Source: Siphonodentalium dalli
Lineage: Eukaryota; Mollusca; Scaphopoda; Gadilida; Siphonodentaliidae
Length of the DNA: 64,000 nucleotides
Reading direction: 5' to 3'
Assembly: GCA_032622095.1 (NCBI GenBank)
Contig: CP136061.1
Span: 54,385,762-54,449,761 of the forward strand
Within the stretch, counting starts at the first letter, position 1, and each line of letters begins with the position of its first letter. The position numbers and the translations under genes were made by a program. Under the pieces are notes generated by a model. It had not been told where the DNA came from, did not search any database, and saw only the letters and a list, made by a program, of their open reading frames with translations. Of the stretch, positions 1-10,364 are shown piece by piece.

Positions 1-66
1 AGGTCGTCCATCAAATCCCGCTGGATTAACAGGTCTACTTTTATTTGATCATTGACCATGTGATCC

Positions 67-793
67 ACACCATCTAGGGGTGGGAGGTACGCCCAGTGTC
101 GTGATACGATACGTATTGCGATATGCGGGTCGCGATACAATATGTATCTAGATACGATACCCTAGTATTTCTGGATGCAGTCCTTCATATGGAATTCATG
201 AATTGGTTGAAAAAAAACATATATTCAATCATAGTCAATATTTAATAGTTCATTAATTTGATTAATCCTTCAATACCAGCTACTTCAGTTCATTGGAATG
301 TTTTATTTAAGGCCAAGGTCATATGGGATTACACGACTTTCAAGTACAAAAACATACCACGTTTGTTGTTTAATTCAGGGGGAGTAATCCAAAAAGTCTT
401 GCGATGAGACACGTTTATGTTTACGACAAATGATTAGTACGACGTACATTTTGAGCCTTTTGGCGACATCATTTCTATAAAAACGAACTCTTCTGTGTGC
501 CAACGGTGACAATGGTATATCAATCTTTACACAAAAACAACAACGCCCACGCGCATGACCGACGAACAGGTGGCTGACCTATTTAATCGGCTTGATCATG
601 CTTCTTTGCGTGCCGTTGTATTTAATTCTTATTCTCCGGCGTGAATATAGCGATTTTAAAGAACGAATAATGGATAATAGATAAACAAAATTGTGTATCG
701 CGATGCACGATGTTTTGGCTATGGAACCGGAGCGTGTATCGTAGAACTCTGATTCGCGATACACCGGTGATATCTCGCACCTCTAACACAATC
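67..793. mobile_element. Non-autonomous hAT-type element with 8-bp target duplication
   Basis: The element occupies 75-785 (711 bp). Its left end reads TAGGGGTGGGAGGTA and its right end, on the other strand, reads TAGAGGTGCGAGATA. It is flanked by ACACCATC (67-74) and ACACAATC (786-793), which match at 7 of 8 positions, as expected for an old hAT insertion. The subterminal regions are rich in degenerate GATACGATACG and CGCGATACA motifs. No transposase frame is visible, so this is a MITE-like derivative. The class follows from terminus form and duplication length, not from a protein. Confidence 0.72.
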
Positions 794-869
794 CACCCCT
801 GTTATTGTTATTCTTGATAATAGAGTGTATCCTTATGTGCATAATCCATACCAGTCATAACTAATAACT

Positions 870-1660
870 TTTTGTCCTTGGCATGGTTATCTTAGCACTT
901 CGTAAAAGTTTGAAGCCAGAATTTCTAATGGTAATTTCATTCCTTTCTTTAGAATTTGTTTGTATTTCTGATCAATATTGCTGATAAAATCAAGAAATGT
1001 AAGCAATGTATCTAGACCTGTCTCCTTTTTCAAATCAGTTAAAAGTATTTCATCAAAAACCTGTTGCCAAATTTTTGAATCATCGTCTTCAGGTAGACTT
1101 ATAGTGCAATCGCAATCCCTTGTTTTGCTTTTGCTAGTTCAGTAACTTCTCTCCGCGCCAATAGTTCTTGTTTATATCTTTCATAATTCACAGATGTTTT
1201 GAAAGTTGGATGATTTATCCTCATTGACATTGTTCCTTATTTTTATGGTGTTTCCAAATCTTTCCTTTGTTTGCATGTTTTCCCTGCCATATTTCCAATC
1301 TCACACAATATGGGTTGTTATGGCCACCCACCTCGCCAGTTATGCACTAATATCACTGAAGATAAGTTGTTTGGGCCACCTATTATACCCAACCATTCGC
1401 TTAATTTTACTGAATTTTGATTGACGTTTCAAAAATTTCACAAAGTTTCTAAATTCTTCACAAAGTTTTTCTTCTCCTTCGCTAAAGTCACGCAAACATC
1501 AACTAACATCACACGCTCATGCTACCATTGTTAAAGTACTTCACCTTTATATTTTCCCAGTTGCTGTATTCTTTCTAAGATCGCTCAATTCGTCTTCGCT
1601 CCCAGTTGATTTCTCTGTCGCACTTCCGGTTGTTGGACTCATGCAATGAGCAGAATTCAG
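870..1660 (-). pseudogene. Degenerate Gag-like or uncharacterised retroelement protein remnant
   Basis: Read on the minus strand, about 1240-1110 gives a peptide containing SVNYERYKQELLARREVTEL and AKAKQGIAIAL. After a frameshift, about 1110-960 gives SLPEDDDSKIWQQVFDEIL, then TDLKKETGLDTLLTFLD. From memory this resembles a Gag-like or uncharacterised family expanded in marine invertebrates (K-R-E-L-L-A-W motif, then IAIALSLPE, then DLKKxxGLDxLLxFLD). Further upstream on the same strand, 1646-1554 gives a short acidic start (MSPTTGSATEKSTG...), then stops. At least one frameshift and several stops separate the pieces. The family assignment rests on recall only, and no protease or reverse transcriptase is visible beside it. 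Confidence 0.4.
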
Positions 1661-1757
1661 GCTCATGGAAATGGATCGACACCAATAGCTTCTAACCTAG
1701 CTTCCACTATCAGGTGCCAGTGTTTCTATGAAATATGGCTTTCTTAAGCACAGAGAA

Positions 1758-1890
1758 TACAGTAATGCCCTAAATAATCAACTCCTTAACCACAGCAGAA
1801 TTATGGGTAACTTTTCAGGATTTAGTAATCCTGAAAAGTTACCCATAATTCTGCTGTGGTTAAGAAGTCGATTACTTAGAGCATTATATT
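1758..1890. mobile_element. TA-flanked CAGTAATGCCC hairpin MITE, copy 1
   Basis: The left end is TA followed by CAGTAATGCCCTAAATAATC. The element then reads into an almost perfect palindrome centred near 1822, where GGATTTAGTAATCC turns the strand. The right end is decayed (AGCATTATATT instead of GCATTACTGTA). Better-preserved copies of the same family in this window show a TA duplication and CAGT termini, which suggests a Tc1/mariner-type driver. There is no coding capacity. Confidence 0.7.
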
Positions 1891-2490
1891 CTGATCAAGC
1901 TGCTTGAAGTGATCATCACATGTTATTACGGTTGTCTTAGATTGACCATACTGGGCTTAAATGAAAGAATACATGTACATACACTTCTTTTGAGACGACT
2001 GAATGAGAACATATATGTTATATTCCACACCTTTTGACATGGGGCACATGTATTAAATGGAATCCTAACTATTGAACACCTATTGTTGTATTCCTCATGT
2101 GGAATACAAGCCGGAACTACTTTAAGTTGACATTGTTGCTGAGTGCTATGTCGTACATAAAGCCAATGGTCCATATTGGGTGATGCACATATAATTACCG
2201 GCTTTTCATCAGGCTTAAAAATCATAATAAAGGTAGTTATGACATCAAAGGTAGTCACTGTTATGGATTAAACTTATCTGACACATTGTTGTGGAATAAA
2301 TACAGAATACAACTTGCATAATCTCTTATCAAACCATTTGCGGACGGCACATTGTCCTCATTTGATAAAAGATTCTCGATTAAGATGCAGTGCAGTGTGG
2401 CATTATGTTCCTTCTACATGTATGTAGTAGTTTTAAATCAGACCATCTGTGGTAGACTTTAAGAACACGGGTCTTCTCAGGTGAGTTTAG
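1891..2490. other. No gene seen; unassigned AT-rich sequence
   Basis: Nothing coding is supported. The first bases (1893-1920, TGATCAAGCTGCTTGAAGTG region) resemble the repeat seen again at 3436-3500 and 7212-7300, so this is probably old repeat-derived sequence. Confidence 0.4.
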
Positions 2491-2754
2491 TTAACCCTTC
2501 CATCATGGGAGCTGTGCTTGTGCAGCATTAAGATCCTGTGCCAGTTCATTCTCTTATATATGTGAGTCTCCCATAGGGAGCCTCAGATATATAAGAGAAT
2601 GCACTGGCATTATACAAGGTCAAGGTAAAAATTGTTAGGCCAATGCATTCTTTTATATATATGAGGTTCCCTATGGGAGACTCGCATATATAAGAGAATG
2701 CATTGGCACAGGGTTAACGCAACATTCAGGAAGCTCCCATCATGAAAGGGTTAA
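2491..2754. mobile_element. TTAA element, family B (CCCTTYCATGATGGGAGC ends), two hairpins
   Basis: The element at 2495-2750 (256 bp) is bounded by TTAA on both sides. Its ends are CCCTTCCATCATGGGAGCT and, on the other strand, CCCTTTCATGATGGGAGCT. TTAA duplication with a CCC-T start is the piggyBac-type signature. It carries two inverted copies of the shared ~77-bp hairpin (about 2548-2612 and 2641-2706), whose apex is CTCCC-ATA-GGGAG. There is no open frame. Confidence 0.8.
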
Positions 2755-3530
2755 AAGTCATCAACTGTCTTGTTTATTGTGAATTTATTATGGTAATTTT
2801 TTTAGTGTCTCCCCTAGGGCATTAACATATATCGAAAGTGGGTCAAATATTTTATATCTAAGAAGATAGTATCTTCCAAGATGACATTTCTTGTGTCAAA
2901 TATACATACACTAGAATATATATCATGAGCCAAAGAGGTCAAACAAAAATTAACCCTTTACCCAACAGAACGGCCCTGTGCCAATGCATTCTCTTATATA
3001 TGCGAGTCGACCATAGGTCGCCTCGCATATATAAGAGAATGCATTGGCCTAACAATTTTTTACAATTTTAATAATTTGATCTTGTATTCTTTAACAATTT
3101 TATAATTTCACCCATACAGATCCCCAGACAAACATGAGCAGACGACACTCTTCTATATGCTTCTATATATGTGTGGGGCTCCCTGCAGGGTAATGGATGT
3201 TTTTTATTTTATGTCCTAAAAATTGTAAGAAACATTTAAACATGATAAAAAATTGTTAGGCCAATGCATTCTCTTATATATGCGAGGCGACCTATGGTCG
3301 ACTCGCATATATAAGAGAATGCATTGGCACAGGGTATTTTAGGCTGTTGAAGCTTTATTTGGGCGTTTTTGGCCGGTTTGTTGGGTAAAGGGTTAACACA
3401 AATCATGAATCCACCTGCATCTGCAGATCACTTCTGATCAAGCGTCTTCAAGAGATCATCACCTGATATCACCGATGGCTTACTTTACACAGAATTAATC
3501 TGATGCCCTACATAATCAAATCCAAGCTTG
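2755..3530. repeat. Segmental duplicate 1 (partner 6530-7310)
   Basis: Scattered stretches align collinearly with 6530-7310: CTTGTTTATT, TGGTAATT, GAAGATAGT.TCTTCCAA, CAAATATACATACACTAGAAT, AAATCATGAAT, GATCAAGCGTCTTCAAG, ATCATCACCTGATATCAC and ATGGCTTACTTTACA. The two copies carry different transposon insertions: this one has the 2954-3392 element, the other has two elements at 6618-7073. Confidence 0.65.
2950..3396. mobile_element. TTAA element, family A (CCCTTTACCCAAC ends)
   Basis: The element at 2954-3392 (439 bp) is flanked by TTAA at 2950-2953 and 3393-3396. The termini are CCCTTTACCCAACAGAACGG and, on the opposite strand, CCCTTTACCCAACAAACCGG. It contains two inverted hairpin modules (about 2980-3049 and 3262-3327). 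The paralogous segment near 7170 lacks the element (AAATTACATCAAATCATG there), which supports precise insertion into a TTAA-like site. This is a piggyBac-type non-autonomous element by signature. Confidence 0.82.
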
Positions 3531-3740
3531 GATATAGTGTGTCTGACATTTGCAGAATGAGGTTCCTAGGGGGTGAATTTAGTGTTGCTACCATGCACAG
3601 CGGACTAGAATCACCACATTCACCCTCTGGGAACTCATTCTACTTAGGCCTCATATTCTGGGAAGTATTTAGTCTCAAATTAACATTGTTTTTAGTTATC
3701 TTTTCCATTCTGTTTTTATACGCCCGTTTGAAAAAACTGT
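3530..3740. repeat. Family C fragment (GAGGTCCCCAGAGGGTGAA hairpin repeat)
   Basis: This is the left half of the family C element: AGTGTGTCTGACATTTGCAG, then GAGGTTCCTAGGGGGTGAA, a turn near 3600, and the inverted return CACCCTCTGGGAACTCATTC, followed by the internal unique stretch (ATTAACATTGTTTTTAGTTA). The right half is missing. Full copies lie at 10995-11422 and 20817-21253. The 95-residue open frame across it is incidental. Confidence 0.65.
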
Positions 3741-4160
3741 CGTATTATGTAAATGGATTGTCCGTCCGTCCGCTTTTGGTTTCCGGATGATAACTTGAGA
3801 TTGAAACGAGTGAACTGAACCAAATTTGGTATGTTAGTTTACCACACCAAATACAGATCAAGTTCAAATATGGGTTTCGTCCGCATGATTTTGATTGAGT
3901 TATGTCCCTTTTTATGTTTACCTATACCATAGTATGGTAAACATAGTGTCGTTGTCCAGATTGACGACTCGTCGTTAGTCCGTCCGTCTGTCTGTCTGTA
4001 GACACTTTACGCATGGTGCGATAACTCAAATATTTTCTATCTGATCGGAACCAAATTTTGTATATGAATTTCTCAGCACAAAAGACAGATCGAGTTCGAA
4101 TATGGGTCTGATCCGACTATTTTTAACTGAGTTATGACCCTTTTTCGAAGAAAAAAATTC
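3741..4160. repeat. Dispersed 'GAACTGAACCAAATTTGGTAT' family, two relatives in tandem
   Basis: Two diverged units contain GTCCGTCCG or GTCTGTCTG runs, then ACCAAATTTGGTAT or ACCAAATTTTGTAT, then AAATATGGGT/GAATATGGGT and GAGTTATGxCCxTTTTT. Relatives occur at 5690-5760 and 14430-14720. There is no coding potential. A palindrome TACCATAGTATGGTA sits at 3925-3939. Confidence 0.5.
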
Positions 4161-4207
4161 ACTCTTAAAAAAAAAAAAAAATTAAATTTTTTTTTTTAAT
4201 TCATTGC

Positions 4208-4798
4208 TTAAAGGGGTACTGTACGCCAAATGTTGTTGTTGGTTTCTATAGTCTCCGAGTCGGAGAATAAGGTAACAATTTTTTCATTATTTGAAAGTCT
4301 GTTGAGTACGAAGTAGTGTTACGGATGACAAATTTACCGGAATGCAAAAATACAAATTGTCGTTGTCGAGTAATTTTTGTACAGTTTTCAACCAAATGAA
4401 TCAAATAAAAGTTATATTATAGGCATACTAATCCCATATAATCATTTAAGTTATTGTATCGTCGCTAGTCAGTGAGTGGCTTGAGTGTTCTCCCCGTATC
4501 ATCATAATATTTTAAGCGATCGTGTGTGCGATCGGTTTAACAATCCAGTATCCCTCAATTACTTTGTTTGATTACGGAAATTCGTAATTTAATTGACGCC
4601 ATTTTATGGCTTCAGTCATAAATTCAATTTATATCAAATTATTAACTTTTAAATTATAAAATTTTAAGATAGCCTATTAACCTGAGCGTTTACAGAATAC
4701 ATCTTCGACTCAAATTACTTATGTTTCTATATATTATCGATATTAGATCGTTGTTGTCACCGGAAATTTAATGAAAATGGCGTACAGTACCCCTTTAA
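4208..4798. mobile_element. TTAA element, family E (AGGGGTACTGTACGCCA ends)
   Basis: The element at 4212-4794 (583 bp) is bounded by TTAA. Both ends read AGGGGTACTGTACGCCA inward, giving a perfect 17-bp inverted repeat. It lies in poly-A/T sequence. The interior has no long frame and no recognisable domain. The related but shorter element at 6618-6749 has a similar TACTGTAC end. Confidence 0.75.
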
Positions 4799-5427
4799 TT
4801 AAAAAACAAAAAATAAATAAATAAATAAACAAATATATAATAAAATATATATATTTTTAAAATAATTAAAATAATTTATTTTTTTTAATTTGAAAAACTA
4901 ACACGATTATAACTCTGCCAAGGGTACCCCGAGTCACCACACCAAATTTGTTTAAATCGGTCCAAAATCTTGTGTTATGTACTGGTAAATTTGTTTGGAG
5001 CGACATTACATGTATATCCAATTCACCAATTCCATCCCATGCCTTTGGACTACTTAGCTATTGATAAGGCTATATTATTTTCTGATGTGCCTTATGCCAA
5101 TGTGCAGATAGTCTGATAAAGAGAGCTATGGTATGTAATTTAAAATAAAGATTCAACAATACACATCACATGATATTAACAGTAGACTTGAACATCACTC
5201 TACATATATCACTCTACAGATGGTCTGAGGTCATTATAAATGTTATTGATGCCAGCTTTCAACATAAACAATTCCTGTGATTTGTTGACAGCTCTGCTAT
5301 ATAATTGATATTAATGGGTCAGCAGTGAGGTGGCTTATCTTGATCTATATTGTTGGTAGAATTTTATACATTATCATTGGACTGTCTTTTAATCCAAGTA
5401 TTCTATGTCCAGGTCACCTTTCACATT
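4799..5427. other. AT-rich stretch, no gene seen
   Basis: 4799-4900 is simple A/T-rich sequence (AAATAAATAAATAAATAAAC and similar). 4900-5427 shows no supported reading frame or named repeat. Confidence 0.4.
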
Positions 5428-5510
5428 TAACCCAAGGCTGTGGTGGTGCAGCATTACAGATCCTGTACCAGTGCATTGTCTTATATAAATGCGAGTGACC
5501 CATAAATTCC
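5428..5510. mobile_element. Half copy of TTAA element family B
   Basis: TTAA is followed by CCCAAGGCTGTGGTGGTGCA and the left arm of the hairpin module (GTGCATTGTCTTATATAAATGCGAGTGACCCATA). The right arm and right terminus are missing, so this is a truncated relic. Confidence 0.5.
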
Positions 5511-5689
5511 AATAATTTGTGTTATGTACATTTGTCTATAATAGTACATAACCTATATATACTTTATAATTCAACACCAAAACTCTCATTTATGATTCCG
5601 ATCATAGTAATTTACTATCGTCAAGGGATGGGTTAACATCTGTCGATCGTGATCGGCCTCTCGTTCGATTTAGATTTTACCTGATTTGC

Positions 5690-5990
5690 GGTTTCCGGAT
5701 GATAACTTTAGATTTAATCAAGTGAACTGAACCAAATTTGGTATACAGATCTACATGCCCCACTCTACGCCAGAAACCGGCGTATTATGCTACGCCCCGA
5801 CGACGTGCTCTTGTTTAGTTTCTATATCCCCTAATTTGCAGAAGATAAAATGCATAATCGAGGTGACCAATGGGTGAACATCACCAACTTCAACTGGGGA
5901 ATTTCAATCTGATCCTAGGTCTCCCAAAGCAGTTGAGGCCCAAGCAGAATGAGGTTCCCTGAGGGTGAATTTCATGATGTTATAGCCCGC
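5690..5990. repeat. Family D fragment followed by right half of family C
   Basis: 5690-5760 matches the GGTTTCCGGATGATAACTT ... GAACTGAACCAAATTTGGTA repeat. 5817-5990 matches the internal and right portion of family C (CCCCTAATTTGCAGAAGATA, AACATCACCAACTTCAACTG, then AGAATGAGGTTCCCTGAGGG). Both are truncated. Confidence 0.5.
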
Positions 5991-6265
5991 TGTAAAAAGG
6001 ACTCAATCTGGACTTGTATTATCTTAAAATCCCTCCAGACGAATGTTAGACCATTCCAATGTATATACTCTTAAAACTGAAGAATGCATTTAGTGTAGAA
6101 AGGGTTAATATGACTACACTTGATATAGTCCAATTGCCCTGCAGGGGATATCTTTAAACCATTGTGACAGTCCCACCTTCATTTAATATCAATTTTGTTT
6201 ATGCATTGATTTAGTTTTTTGTCATGTGAAATGTTTCTTTGAACTGAAATATTTTGTTTTGGCTT

Positions 6266-6508
6266 TTAACCCTTTGAGTGCCAGGGGCCGATCTCATCGG
6301 CCCTAAACCTACAAAATAAGTCTGTTAAAGAATATAAGAATAAATAATTAAAATTGTGAAAAAAAAAAAATATATATATATATTGTTAGGCCAATGCATT
6401 CTCTTATATATGCGAGGCGACCTATGGTCGACTCGCATATATAAGAGAATGCATTGGCACAGGGTATATGGGTTGATACAAAAATCGACCTGGCACTCAA
6501 AGGGTTAA
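6266..6508. mobile_element. TTAA element, family F (CCCTTTGAGTGCCAGG ends)
   Basis: The element at 6270-6504 (235 bp) is flanked by TTAA. The ends are CCCTTTGAGTGCCAGGGGCC and, on the other strand, CCCTTTGAGTGCCAGGTCG. It contains one copy of the shared hairpin with the CGACC-ATA-GGTCG apex. The terminal sequence is unrelated to family A or B beyond the CCCTTT start, yet the internal hairpin and its flanks (CCCTGT and CTAACAAT) are the same. Confidence 0.8.
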
Positions 6509-6613
6509 TTAAAGATTTATTAAAATAAAAAAAAGAGTGATAGACTGCCTTGTTTATTTTAAAAATATTTTGGTAATTATTATTGTCCCTCTAGAACATA
6601 GAAAATATTTCAC

Positions 6614-6753
6614 TTAAAATGGGACTGTACACTAAATCCGACCATTTATGGCACTCATCCGTGGCTCAAATTAATTCATTTGTTGCATATATTATGTTGA
6701 GTATAATAGATGGTCCTACAAATGGCCGGATTTAGTGTACAGTACCCATTTAA
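6614..6753. mobile_element. Short TTAA element, family E' (TGGGTACTGTACACTAAATC ends)
   Basis: 132 bp (6618-6749) between TTAA at 6614-6617 and 6750-6753. The inverted ends read about ATGGGTACTGTACACTAAAT, with one base missing at the left end. The right-hand TTAA is also the left-hand TTAA of the next element, so the two insertions abut on one site. Confidence 0.7.
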
Positions 6754-7077
6754 CCTCTTCGCTGCTATAACGTCTGTAACTATTATGGACTTAAAAGTGC
6801 TATAAGGTCTGTAGTACCTATGGACCTACTTCAGCACACAAGCAGTAGGCCATTATTCATAACTGGAACTCAGAGATTGGTTCATCGGAATATTGTATCT
6901 TGAAGTTTCCAAAGTTGTATGATGTTCCACGATTGTGAATGATAATAGCCTTTCAACTGAGTCAGTTATATGGTTCTTGTGATATTCCCGTTATAATTTT
7001 CCACTGGAAATGGCAATATATAACGTCAACAGCTCAGTACACGATGTCGTAACGCCATTTAGCAGTGAAGAGGTTAA
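6750..7077. mobile_element. TTAA element, family G (CCTCTTCGCTGCTA ends)
   Basis: The element at 6754-7073 (320 bp) is bounded by TTAA. The left end is CCTCTTCGCTGCTATAACGT; the right end on the other strand is CCTCTTCACTGCTAAATGGC. Other copies are at 52472-52800 (complete) and 53292-53612 (decayed). There is no coding capacity. Confidence 0.78.
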
Positions 7078-7310
7078 GTTGGTGATATATTAAATTTCTA
7101 CGAAGATAGTCTCTTCCAAAATGACACGTCAGTCAAATATACATACACTAGAATCTAAATAAAATAAAAATAAATTACATCAAATCATGAATACATCTAC
7201 ATCTGCATATATAACGCTACTGATCAAGCGTCTTCAAGTGATCATCACCTGATATCACGGATGGCTTACTTTACAAAGAATTAATCTGACGCCCTATAGA
7301 ATCGAATCCC

Positions 7311-7679
7311 TGAAGAGAGAGGTAATTATAGGCACTGCCGAATAAAGCAGCATTCTCAGGCTGAATTATTGATGTAATCGAGGGATGAGACATAAATATG
7401 GGGGTATCATTTACGATTAAATCAGTTTGTTCATTGATTCGGACCATGATGCTAAGACAGTGTAAATAGTACCCAATAAACAGTTTTCCTTCATTGTGGC
7501 AGGAAAATGTTGATACTTCTGACTATTTTCACATTTTTCCAGGGCAGCAGAAAAACTGACTAAAATTTTGCTGCCTGCTGTAATAAATTGTGTTTGCTGA
7601 TTACATAGCTAGAACCTCTAAACGAAGGTTTAGGAAAAATAAGGCATCTGGATTTACTGTCCATACGTTTGTCAAGCTG
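7311..7679. other. No gene or named repeat seen
   Basis: No reading frame with protein-like character and no clear repeat are visible. Confidence 0.35.
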
Positions 7680-8060
7680 TAAGTCTGTCTGTCTGTCCAT
7701 CCGTTCTTGGCATATAGTTCAACCATGGGCTATCAGATCTGAATGAATTTTCGTATGGAGATATTAGGAGTGCTTTCATAAGAGGGCCCATTGATGTTGT
7801 TTGTATTTTCTTTTCTAGAGTTATCGATCTTTGTTTGTCTGGAAATTATGGTTTTATGTACATGTAACTCTGCATAGATATTCACCCTTGTTTATTGGAT
7901 CTGAATGATATTTGATATAGCGCGCTTTCAACAAGAAGGCCCATTCAATGATCATTAGAGTTATCCTTCTTTGTTTATCTGGAAATAATGGTTTTCTAGA
8001 TAGGAATTGATGGAAGAGGTTTAATTTGTTTAATGTTTCAGCTGCTAGACATTATCACTG
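7680..8060. repeat. Dispersed family H (TTCTAGAGTTATCxATCTTTGTTT)
   Basis: The segment contains GTCTGTCTGTCTGTCC, then two rounds of a unit with GAGTTATCxxTCTTTGTTTxTCTGG followed by AAATxATGGTTTT. Relatives are at 32347-32440 and 43586-43690. Non-coding. Confidence 0.45.
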
Positions 8061-8088
8061 TCAGGCTTGAGAATATAAGAGCTCTTTC

Positions 8089-8224
8089 CATCAATGTATC
8101 ACATTATTATAATCAATAAATCCATCAATGTATCACATTATTATAATCAATAAATCCATCAATGTATCACATTATTATAATCAATAAATCCATCAATGTA
8201 TCACATTATTATAATCAATAAATT
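8089..8224. repeat. 34-bp tandem repeat, four copies
   Basis: Four nearly identical copies of a 34-bp unit (CCATCAATGTATCACATTAT then TATAATCAATAAAT) are arranged head to tail. Confidence 0.85.
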
Positions 8225-8235
8225 TGAAAAATGAT

Positions 8236-8284
8236 CAAGGAAATATGGGTTGATACAAAAATCGGACTTGGCACTGAAATGGTT
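8236..8284. mobile_element. Right-end remnant of family F
   Basis: ATGGGTTGATACAAAAATCG, then GACTTGGCACTGAAATGG and TTAA, match the right end of the 6270-6504 element. The rest is absent. Confidence 0.6.
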
Positions 8285-8760
8285 AATATGGAAAAAGACA
8301 TTCATGGAGTTGTGCTGCTTGTCTCTCAGATGTTGAATATAAACTCTTTCTGCCTGCAGACATGATTTTTATATTCAGTGAGGTCGACCATCTATTCTCT
8401 TCTGGGAAACATCGTAACAAAAGGACGCTCAATTGGTGGATCTTGTCACGTATAACTTTCGCACCATGTATTGATCTTTTTCACATGAACTTCAGACTTC
8501 TTCCTGGTACGTTGGACTCTACCTCAGGCATCCTTGTCATATTTCTATTAAGTTGTCGACAAACGTATATCAAATATATAATGATATTCCCTCGGAATAA
8601 TAGACTTTTTCATTGGATTATTTTACACACTATGGTATACGTCATGATACCAGACAGAGTAATTAAAGGGACACATTATGATGCACTAGGTAACATTGAC
8701 TGTAATTAAAGTGGCATACTATGTTTCACCTTGTATGTTTCACTTTGTAACACTGACTCA
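8285..8760. other. No gene supported
   Basis: A 115-residue open frame (8362-8709, plus strand) exists but has no recognisable motif and lies between repeat relics. I see nothing else here. Confidence 0.3.
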
Positions 8761-8761
8761 G

Positions 8762-8935
8762 ATGTTAGCCCTTTTATGATGGGAGCTGCGCTGCATTGTG
8801 CACCGTTAACGATTCTCTGCCAGTGCATTCTCTTATATATGCGACTCTCCCATAGGGAGCCTTGCATATATAAGAGAATGCACTGTCTTATCAGGTCAAT
8901 GTAAATATTGTTAGGCCAATGCATATGGGGGGGGG
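8762..8935. mobile_element. Truncated TTAA element family B
   Basis: CCCTTTTATGATGGGAGCTG at the left is followed by one complete hairpin (about 8820-8886; apex CTCCC-ATA-GGGAG) and the start of the second (TTGTTAGGCCAATGCAT). It breaks at a G-run at 8928. Confidence 0.65.
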
Positions 8936-9420
8936 GGGTAAAGAGGATTGTAATGTCCCCGAATAAATTCTGGAAAAAAAAAATCATCCCTGATAAAAAA
9001 AGGTCCCACCGACTATTTCTCATCATGTTATTGGCTATTGCTTTCTCACCATGGTATTGTCTATTGCTTTAGCCATTGCTGCATCCCTTGACAACTAAAC
9101 TGATTAATTTCAATACACACCACCTGCTGCTTGTCACTATTCAGTCGTAATTCCTTTTTCAAGGGCGTAAGAACTTAAAAGCAATCAGCCAGTCATGGTA
9201 CTTGTGTACCAATCGGGCCAATCCAGGCTCATTCTTCTGTTGAATGGAATTCTGAGTCTAATTCCACTTGTCTCCCCAAGAGGGAATAAACACCATGTAT
9301 TAAATTACAGGCAGAGCTGTTTGACATGGGTATTATACAGGAATGGAGAAATGGGCGCTTTTGAAAAGTTTAAGCTCAGACTTTGACTTATGTGAGTGGC
9401 TAAATTGTAATTTATATTGT
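8936..9420. other. No gene supported
   Basis: I see no repeat or protein-like frame beyond chance frames. Confidence 0.3.
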
Positions 9421-9850
9421 AACTAGCTGATGTGCCCGACTTCGTCCGGGCTATTTAGGGATTTCTTTTGTGATCGCCTCCGTCTGGGCAGAATATACAG
9501 TGTCTGGACAAACTATTGTTTGATCGGTTTCAGAAACATGCCTATATGAGCGAGGTCAAGGTCAAGGACACAGTCGCATGTGAAATTGGACCCACCCATA
9601 TTGTTCCCGGGATCAAAGTAGGCCTATACATACCAAATTTGAGTTGGATCGGTTGAGATCCAGAAAAATGCCTATATGAGAGCGAGGTCAAGGACACGGT
9701 TGCATGTGAAATTGGACCCGCCCATATTGTTACTGGGATTTGAGTCAGATCTTTTGAGCAGTTTTGTAATCTATAACACACATTCATACCCAAAGACAGA
9801 CAGACAGACAGAAGTTCCAAAATATATAATAGATTATAGACACAATATTT
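9421..9850. repeat. Family I repeat (GCCCGACTTCGTCCGGG end)
   Basis: It starts ACTAGCTGATGTGCCCGACT TCGTCCGGGCTATTTAGGGA and carries two internal rounds of a module reading (other strand) as TTTGGTATGTAGGCCTAC, GGAACAATATGGGCGGGTCC, GTGTCCTTGACC. It ends with CAGACAGACAGACAG and a TATATAATAGATTATAG tail. Inverted-orientation copies lie at 12990-13280, 13285-13735 and 16990-17670. The TTCGTCCGGG motif occurs at the ends of some LINE/SINE repeats in other invertebrates, but the class is not certain. Confidence 0.55.
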
Positions 9851-10300
9851 TTGTACTTAAGTGTATATTATACAGATAATGCATGGCTTTGAGTTGACTA
9901 TACATATGTATATGCCAAGATAGTGGTCTGTGAGGAGGAATACGACGATTAGTCCTCTGAAGACCACTATTTTGACAAGACATGCATTATTATATCAAAC
10001 ACTGGTGTGAAAATTGATATTGCAACAAGTAACATACAAGGTAGTTTCAGATTGGCCATGTGTCGATTGTTTTCATGAGTCTTGCTGTGAATAGAAAAAT
10101 AATAGTAGGTGAGACGGTTTCCATTGGAAAATAGTATAGCAGTGTGCAGTGCAGCCAATCAGAATGCGAGAAAGTATATATAACCTGAGATATAATATAT
10201 AGTTAAATGTGATTTTGTGCGAGTGAAAACGATTATATGTGCTTTAATAAAATGAGATGAAATAAGTTTAATTTAATAGTTGTAAATCGTTTTGGCTTAA
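9851..10300. other. Unassigned; one imperfect hairpin
   Basis: A short inverted pair ATAGTGGTCT ... AGACCACTAT (9918-9970) is the only structure seen. No gene. Confidence 0.35.
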
Positions 10301-10364
10301 CCTCAATCCAGGACTGGAGCTTCCTGAAATATTGTGAAAACCCTAAATTCCTGATACCGGCCAC

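Larger units (their letters stand above)
6530..7310. repeat. Segmental duplicate 2 (partner 2760-3530)
   Basis: This is the paralogous copy described at 2755-3530. Here elements E' (6618-6749) and G (6754-7073) have inserted, and family A has not. The terminal 7205-7310 part is the best conserved (GATCAAGCGTCTTCAAGTGA, then CACGGATGGCTTACTTTACA). Confidence 0.6.

Noticed and set aside
8362-8709. 115-residue frame as a host gene
   Set aside because: No recognisable motif, no splice or promoter context that I can support, and it is surrounded by repeat relics.
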